From Deltaproteobacteria bacterium (GTDB taxonomy: Bacteria; Desulfobacterota; Dissulfuribacteria; Dissulfuribacterales; JALVPX01), in the NCBI GenBank assembly GCA_027031565.1, contig JALVPX010000217.1:1-27467 (forward strand): a DNA stretch of 27,467 bases, read 5' to 3'. The translations under genes were made by a program, and so were the position numbers. Of this stretch, positions 23,123-27,467 are shown in pieces (position 1 is the stretch's first letter; every line of letters starts with the position of its first letter). Under the pieces are notes generated by a model. It was not told the origin of the DNA. It saw nothing but the letters and a program-made list of their open reading frames with translations, and did no database searches.

Positions 23123-24166
23123 ATGAACAGATCAAAGCCTGGAATGGACAAGCGCAAGGCCATTGACATTGCACTGGCCCAGATTCAGAAACAATTCGGC
23201 AAGGGAGCAGTGATGTGCCTGGGAGACAAGGAGATAGAAGATGTGCCGGCAATACCGACAGGCTCCCTGGCCGTTGACATTGCCACTGGGATTGGCGGAA
23301 TACCCCGGGGCAGAATCATTGAGATCTACGGCCCTGAGTCATCCGGCAAGACAACCCTTGCCCTGCACATGATTGCTGAAGCCCAGAAGCAGGGCGGCCT
23401 TGCCGCCTTTGTGGATGCCGAACACGCCATGGATGCCACTTATGCGGAAAAGCTTGGAGTTCAAACCAAGGACTTGCTCGTTTCACAGCCCGACTACGGG
23501 GAACAGGCATTGGAGATAGTAGATGCCCTGGTGCGGAGCGGGGCATTGGACATAATAGTGGTCGATTCCGTGGCTGCCCTTGTTCCCAGGGCTGAAATCG
23601 AAGGTGAAATGGGGGACCAGCACGTTGGGCTTCAGGCCAGGCTGATGTCCCATGCGCTCAGGAAGCTTACAGGCAACCTGAACCGGACGAGTACGGCCCT
23701 GGTATTCATCAATCAGATCAGGATGAAGATCGGCGTAATGTTCGGCAATCCGGAAACCACCACTGGCGGCAATGCCCTGAAGTTCTACTCCACCATGCGC
23801 ATGGACATCCGCAGGATCGGTGCCATCAAGGAGGGAGCTGATGTAATAGGCAACCGCACTAGGGTGAAAGTGGTCAAAAACAAGATCGCCCCGCCTTTCA
23901 AGGAGGCCGAGTTTGACATCTATTATGGGGAAGGCATATCCAGGGAGAGCTCGCTGATCGATCTGGGCGTGGCCGTGGACGTGATCGAAAAGAGCGGCTC
24001 ATGGTATTCATATAATGGCGAACGCCTTGGCCAGGGCAGGGAAAATGTGCGGGCCTTTTTGAAGGAAAATCCCGAACTGACTGACGAGATGGAAAAACGG
24101 ATCAGGGAGGCTTACGGCATCAAGGCCAAGGATGCAGCCCAAGAGAACGTGGAGGAACAGGCGTGA
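23123..24166 (+). CDS. recA: Recombinase A
   Basis: RecA forms filaments on single-stranded DNA, drives strand exchange and triggers LexA cleavage. The 347-residue protein is complete: Walker A GPESSGKT (70-77), FVDAEHAMD, the L1/L2 DNA-binding region including NQIRMKIGVMFGNPETTTGG, and the acidic C-terminal tail. The ATG at 23123 has GAGG about nine bases upstream. It overlaps the GTG of alaS by four bases; in many bacteria recX lies between the two, and it is absent here. Confidence 0.99.
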   Translation: MNRSKPGMDKRKAIDIALAQIQKQFGKGAVMCLGDKEIEDVPAIPTGSLAVDIATGIGGIPRGRIIEIYGPESSGKTTLALHMIAEAQKQGGLAAFVDAEHAMDATYAEKLGVQTKDLLVSQPDYGEQALEIVDALVRSGALDIIVVDSVAALVPRAEIEGEMGDQHVGLQARLMSHALRKLTGNLNRTSTALVFINQIRMKIGVMFGNPETTTGGNALKFYSTMRMDIRRIGAIKEGADVIGNRTRVKVVKNKIAPPFKEAEFDIYYGEGISRESSLIDLGVAVDVIEKSGSWYSYNGERLGQGRENVRAFLKENPELTDEMEKRIREAYGIKAKDAAQENVEEQA

Positions 24167-26811
24167 AACAATACTCATCCAGGGAGCTGCGCTCGCTTTT
24201 TTTGGATTTTTTTAAGGAAAAAGGCCATGAGATCGTGCCCAGCTCATCCCTGGTGCCGGCTGATGACCCCACACTCCTCTTTACAAATGCTGGCATGGTC
24301 CAGTTCAAGAAGGTGTTTCTCGGGGAGGAAAAACGTCCTTACACAAGGGCTGCCTCATGCCAGAAGTGCGTTAGGGCAGGCGGAAAACACAACGACCTTG
24401 AAAACGTCGGCTATACTGCCCGTCACCACACGTTTTTCGAGATGCTGGGAAACTTCTCTTTTGGGGACTATTTCAAGAAAGAGGCAATCGAATTTGCCTG
24501 GGAGCTCCTTACAAAGAGGATAGGCCTGCCCGTAGACAAGCTTTGGGTGACGGTCTTCCGGGAGGATGATGAAGCAGCAGCCCTTTGGCCTGAGATTACG
24601 GGCATCTCGCCTGAACGGGTCATTCGGCTTGGGGAGGAAGACAATTTCTGGGCCATGGGAGATACTGGTCCCTGTGGTCCTTGTTCGGAAATATTGATTG
24701 ACCAGGGTGAGGACATGGCATGCGGCCCGGAATGCGGCATAGGCCGGTGCGACTGCGACCGTTACCTTGAGTTGTGGAACCTGGTCTTCATGCAATTTTT
24801 CAGGGATGAAAACGGCGCTTTGAACCCGCTTCCTAAACCCAGCATAGATACAGGCATGGGCCTTGAACGCATTTCAGCAGTATGCCAGGGGGTGAGGACC
24901 AACTTCGATACCGACCTCTTTTCTGGATTATTCAGGAAGCTGGAAGAGATCTCGGGCAAAAGGTATGGCGCCTCTTCTGAAACAGACGTGGCCATGCGTG
25001 TGATCGGGGATCATGCCAGGGCATCGGCATTCTTGATATCAGACGGCGTGGTGCCTTCAAACGAGGGCCGGGGCTACGTCCTTCGTCGAATTATCAGGAG
25101 GGCGGTGCGGTATGGCCGGGTGCTCGGCCTGGAAGAGCCTTTCCTTGGAGCCATTGCCGGGGTGGTAGTGGATGAGATGGGAGATATCTATCCAGAGCTT
25201 GAACAATCCAGGGATTTTCTGGCCAAGGTCCTGGAACATGAAGAAAGGCGTTTTTTTGAGACCCTGGGAACAGGCCTGGCAATGCTGGAACAAGAACTTT
25301 CCAGCCTTGAGCAAGGCAGCGGGAAGATCATACCTGGCAGGTTCATTTTCACACTCTACGACACATATGGCTTTCCAGTCGACATAGTCAGGGATATAGC
25401 AAAAGAGCGCGGTCTTGATATAGACAGGCAAGGTTTTCAACAGGCCCTGGAAGAGCAGCGGCAGCGCTCTAAGTCAAAGGCCAAGGCAGTAGTGGCAGAA
25501 GAATTGCCTGAAATCTACAGGCACCTGCTTGAGCAGGGAAGAGGCGGCAGGTTCGTTGGGTACCATACCCTTTCAACAGGCTCCAGGATTCTTGCGCTGT
25601 TTGACGGAAGAAAGGAGCGGGACAAGGTTGAAAAGGGATGGAAAGGTGAGCTGGTAGCGGAAGAAACCCCCTTTTATGCCGAATCCGGCGGCCAGGTTGG
25701 TGATCAGGGAGAGATAAAGTCTGCATCAGGCCGGGCCAAGGTCGTCAATACGATCAAGCGGGGCGATTTGATCGTGCACCAGGTAGAGGTTGTGGATGGG
25801 TCCCTCTCCAAGGGGCAGGAGGTTGATCTTTCCGTATATGAAGGGCCCAGGCTGGATACTGCCCGCAACCACACTGCTACCCACCTGCTACATTCAGCCT
25901 TGAAGAAGGTGTTGGGTGATCATGTAAAACAGGCAGGTTCCCTGGTTGGACCAGACAGGCTTCGATTTGATTTTACCCATTTTTCCGCTGTCACCTTGCA
26001 AGAGCTTCAAAGGGTTGAGGACCTCGTGAACGAACAGGTGAGAATGGATCAAGAGGTCCAAACAGAGGTTCTTGCATACCAGGAGGCCCTTGAAAAAGGG
26101 GCCGTGGCCCTGTTTGGGGAAAAATATGGAGACCGAGTCAGGGTGGTGGCCATACCCGGATTCAGCATGGAATTGTGTGGCGGAACCCATCTGCCGCGTA
26201 CAGGCATGATAGGCCTGTTCAAAATTGTACACGAAAGCAGCGTGTCGTCAGGAATCCGAAGGATCGAGGCTGTCACAGGCAAGACCGCGGTTGAAGAGAT
26301 ACACAAGATGGAGACTCTGCTTCACGAAACAGCCCATTGCCTCAGGTCCCCTGTCCCGGAACTTTCCCAGAAAGCAGCCAAACTGCTGGCGCAGGTGAAG
26401 GAGCTCGAAAAGGAGCTTGAAAAGGCCAGGATGGGAAGGGCCGGGATCGATCCTGCCTCACTCGCTGCCAGGGCCGTTTCGGTCAAGGATATAAAACTTG
26501 TGAACGCCCAGGTCGATTTGGGGGATCCAAAGGCATTGCGGAACCTTGGTGACCGTATCCGGGACGTTCTTGGCTCAGGGGTGGTCGTGCTGGGCACAAA
26601 GAATAAAAACAAGGCCCTGTTGCTCGTAATGGTGACAAAGGATCTTACCGACCGTATCAAGGCAGGTGACTTGATTTCCAGGCTTGCCAAGATAGTCGGC
26701 GGAGGAGGAGGGGGCAGGCCTGACATGGCGCAGGCAGGAGGACCAGATGCCTCGGCCCTGCCCGAGGCCATAAACATGGCGCCTAAACTGGTGGAAGAGA
26801 TAATTGGATGA
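24163..26811 (+). CDS. alaS: Alanyl-tRNA synthetase
   Basis: AlaS charges tRNA-Ala and edits mischarged serine and glycine. The 882-residue protein has the full domain set: the class II catalytic core (RSLFLDFFKEKGHEIVPSS split by motif, TNAGMVQFK, RHHTFFEMLGNFSFGDYFK), the tRNA-recognition domain, the editing domain with HTATHLLH near residue 569 and CGGTHLPRTG near 671, and the C-Ala domain ending in GGGGGGRPDMAQAGG. The start is GTG at 24163, overlapping the recA stop (GTGA). The stop codon lies inside a long inverted repeat. Confidence 0.98.
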   Translation: MKQYSSRELRSLFLDFFKEKGHEIVPSSSLVPADDPTLLFTNAGMVQFKKVFLGEEKRPYTRAASCQKCVRAGGKHNDLENVGYTARHHTFFEMLGNFSFGDYFKKEAIEFAWELLTKRIGLPVDKLWVTVFREDDEAAALWPEITGISPERVIRLGEEDNFWAMGDTGPCGPCSEILIDQGEDMACGPECGIGRCDCDRYLELWNLVFMQFFRDENGALNPLPKPSIDTGMGLERISAVCQGVRTNFDTDLFSGLFRKLEEISGKRYGASSETDVAMRVIGDHARASAFLISDGVVPSNEGRGYVLRRIIRRAVRYGRVLGLEEPFLGAIAGVVVDEMGDIYPELEQSRDFLAKVLEHEERRFFETLGTGLAMLEQELSSLEQGSGKIIPGRFIFTLYDTYGFPVDIVRDIAKERGLDIDRQGFQQALEEQRQRSKSKAKAVVAEELPEIYRHLLEQGRGGRFVGYHTLSTGSRILALFDGRKERDKVEKGWKGELVAEETPFYAESGGQVGDQGEIKSASGRAKVVNTIKRGDLIVHQVEVVDGSLSKGQEVDLSVYEGPRLDTARNHTATHLLHSALKKVLGDHVKQAGSLVGPDRLRFDFTHFSAVTLQELQRVEDLVNEQVRMDQEVQTEVLAYQEALEKGAVALFGEKYGDRVRVVAIPGFSMELCGGTHLPRTGMIGLFKIVHESSVSSGIRRIEAVTGKTAVEEIHKMETLLHETAHCLRSPVPELSQKAAKLLAQVKELEKELEKARMGRAGIDPASLAARAVSVKDIKLVNAQVDLGDPKALRNLGDRIRDVLGSGVVVLGTKNKNKALLLVMVTKDLTDRIKAGDLISRLAKIVGGGGGGRPDMAQAGGPDASALPEAINMAPKLVEEIIG

Positions 26812-26837
26812 TATCGCCCCTTGATATCATCCAGTTA
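26801..26837. terminator. Long stem-loop spanning the alaS stop codon
   Basis: TAATTGGATGATATC (26801-26815) pairs with GATATCATCCAGTTA (26823-26837): 15 base pairs with one G-U wobble and a 7-base loop. The alaS TGA (26809-26811) lies within the left arm. It separates alaS from the convergent 111-residue gene, so it can serve both strands. It has no T run after it. Confidence 0.5.
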
Positions 26838-26873
26838 CCACATCACATGGAAACCAGGCCTTTCAGGGGCTTT

Positions 26874-27209
26874 TCAGCCTTCGGTAATATAGTCGAAAAA
26901 GGCTGAGAGGAGATCGCCTTTTCCTTCCGCCAGTTCATGCAGCGTCTCTTCAGGCAGGGGCCTGAAGAGATCGGGATTGTCAGGATCAACCTGGCCGAAC
27001 AAAAGCCGCTTGATCTTTCCCAATTCTATGGTCACAAGAAATGCTACATCCTGGCTCCCTTTAAAATCGAAACCAAATTCAAATTCGTCAAATTCTTCTG
27101 GTGGATCAGGCAGATATCTGCACTTCACCCCAAAATTCTTCAAATTGTCTTCATTCTTGATGTTTTTTAAGTTTATTTCTTTGTCTAAATATTTTTGGAA
27201 TCTTTTCAT
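26874..27209 (-). CDS. Uncharacterised 111-residue acidic protein
   Basis: I do not recognise this protein. The N-terminal third is lysine/asparagine-rich (KEINLKNIKNEDNLKNFG). The middle is acidic and aromatic (PEEFDEFEFGFDFKGSQD) followed by a hydrophobic strand AFLVTIELGKIKRLLFG, and the end has DNPDLFRPLPEETLHELAEG. There is no signal peptide or membrane segment. Its 5' half is clearly richer in A/T than the core genes beside it, which fits a recently gained or fast-evolving accessory gene. There is no clear ribosome binding site before the ATG at 27209. Coding status rests on an open frame with protein-like composition. Confidence 0.55.
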   Translation of the reverse strand: MKRFQKYLDKEINLKNIKNEDNLKNFGVKCRYLPDPPEEFDEFEFGFDFKGSQDVAFLVTIELGKIKRLLFGQVDPDNPDLFRPLPEETLHELAEGKGDLLSAFFDYITEG

Positions 27210-27344
27210 ATTGTTCTATCATAAACTATTAGCGGCGTTGCGTCTGCCATAGCGACTCAAGCAGGCAGTCCTGCACGCCGGGTGGTGCGGAAAGAAGGTT
27301 AGTCGTACAAATGAATTGTTCGCTTCTTCTTATATTTCAATGAA

Positions 27345-27467
27345 TTACACAACTTCAACTTTTAAAGTTTTCCCTAATGCCTGAGCAATCTTTTCCAGTG
27401 TTGACAACTTTATATCTTCAGCATGGTTTTCAATCCTGGAGATAGCTGATTTTTTTGTGCGGAGTTT
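27345..27467 (-). CDS. XRE-type antitoxin-like regulator, C-terminal part (cut by window edge)
   Basis: The visible 40 residues, read on the minus strand to the TAA at 27347-27345, contain TKKSAISRIENHAEDIKL and STLEKIAQALGKTLKVEVV. This is the recognition-helix and C-terminal half of an XRE/HigA-type helix-turn-helix protein, the usual antitoxin partner of RelE/HigB-like toxins. The start and any toxin gene would lie to the right of the window. The region is A/T-rich like the 111-residue gene nearby. The gap 27210-27344 between them shows nothing I can identify. Confidence 0.72.
   Translation of the reverse strand, partial: KLRTKKSAISRIENHAEDIKLSTLEKIAQALGKTLKVEVV

Overview
The window is a dense bacterial chromosomal segment of about 27 kb with roughly 50% GC and 26 protein genes that I can support. 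I found no rRNA, tRNA, insertion sequence, CRISPR array or prophage, and no gene-free stretch longer than 300 bases; the longest gaps are the divergent promoter regions 6283-6513 and 22890-23122. Most of the content is core metabolism. The combination of a ferredoxin-fused EtfA, an alpha/beta-fused carboxyltransferase with a separate divergent biotin carboxylase and carrier, an amphi-Trp protein, de novo cobalamin genes and the order yceD-rpmF-plsX-fabH ... fabG-acpP-fabF-rpiB-glyA-dCMP deaminase suggests an anaerobic member of the Desulfobacterota (former Deltaproteobacteria). That placement is an inference from gene content, not from a phylogeny.

Left part (1-6282): a two-CBS-domain protein (+) converges on a minus-strand operon transcribed from a strong promoter at 6303-6331. 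The operon encodes biotin carboxylase, a fused AccA-AccD carboxyltransferase, a biotin carrier with two barrel-sandwich domains, and then CobS and CobC of cobalamin assembly. Together the first three make a complete acetyl-CoA carboxylase of unusual architecture, which would supply malonyl-CoA to the fatty-acid genes further right.

6283-9120: a divergent promoter drives speD and speB (polyamine synthesis), overlapped by an orphan ABC ATPase of the zinc/manganese uptake type and followed by a small lipoprotein. 9121-10224 (minus strand): an XRE-type DNA-binding domain is fused in frame to an amphi-Trp domain, with a strong internal ribosome binding site and a perfect palindromic operator inside its promoter; next to it is a DUF1992 protein.

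10393-22606 (plus strand): purQ and a divergent tatC, then a lipid operon from a near-consensus promoter at 11958-11985: yceD, rpmF, plsX, fabH, an acyl-CoA dehydrogenase, etfB, ferredoxin-etfA, fabG, acpP, fabF, rpiB, glyA and dCMP deaminase. The acyl-CoA dehydrogenase and an apparently bifurcating ETF occupy the position between fabH and fabG where fabD often lies, and fabD, fabZ and fabI are absent from the window.

22680-27467: a secreted cysteine-rich metallothionein-like peptide (-), recA overlapping alaS (+) with no recX between them, an unrecognised 111-residue protein (-), and the C-terminal end of an XRE antitoxin-like gene (-) cut by the right edge. The most interesting items for follow-up are the rearranged acetyl-CoA carboxylase, the Acd/Fd-EtfAB insertion in the fatty-acid operon, the two-start XRE/amphi-Trp gene with its operator, and a TatC that lacks both glutamates known to bind the twin-arginine motif.
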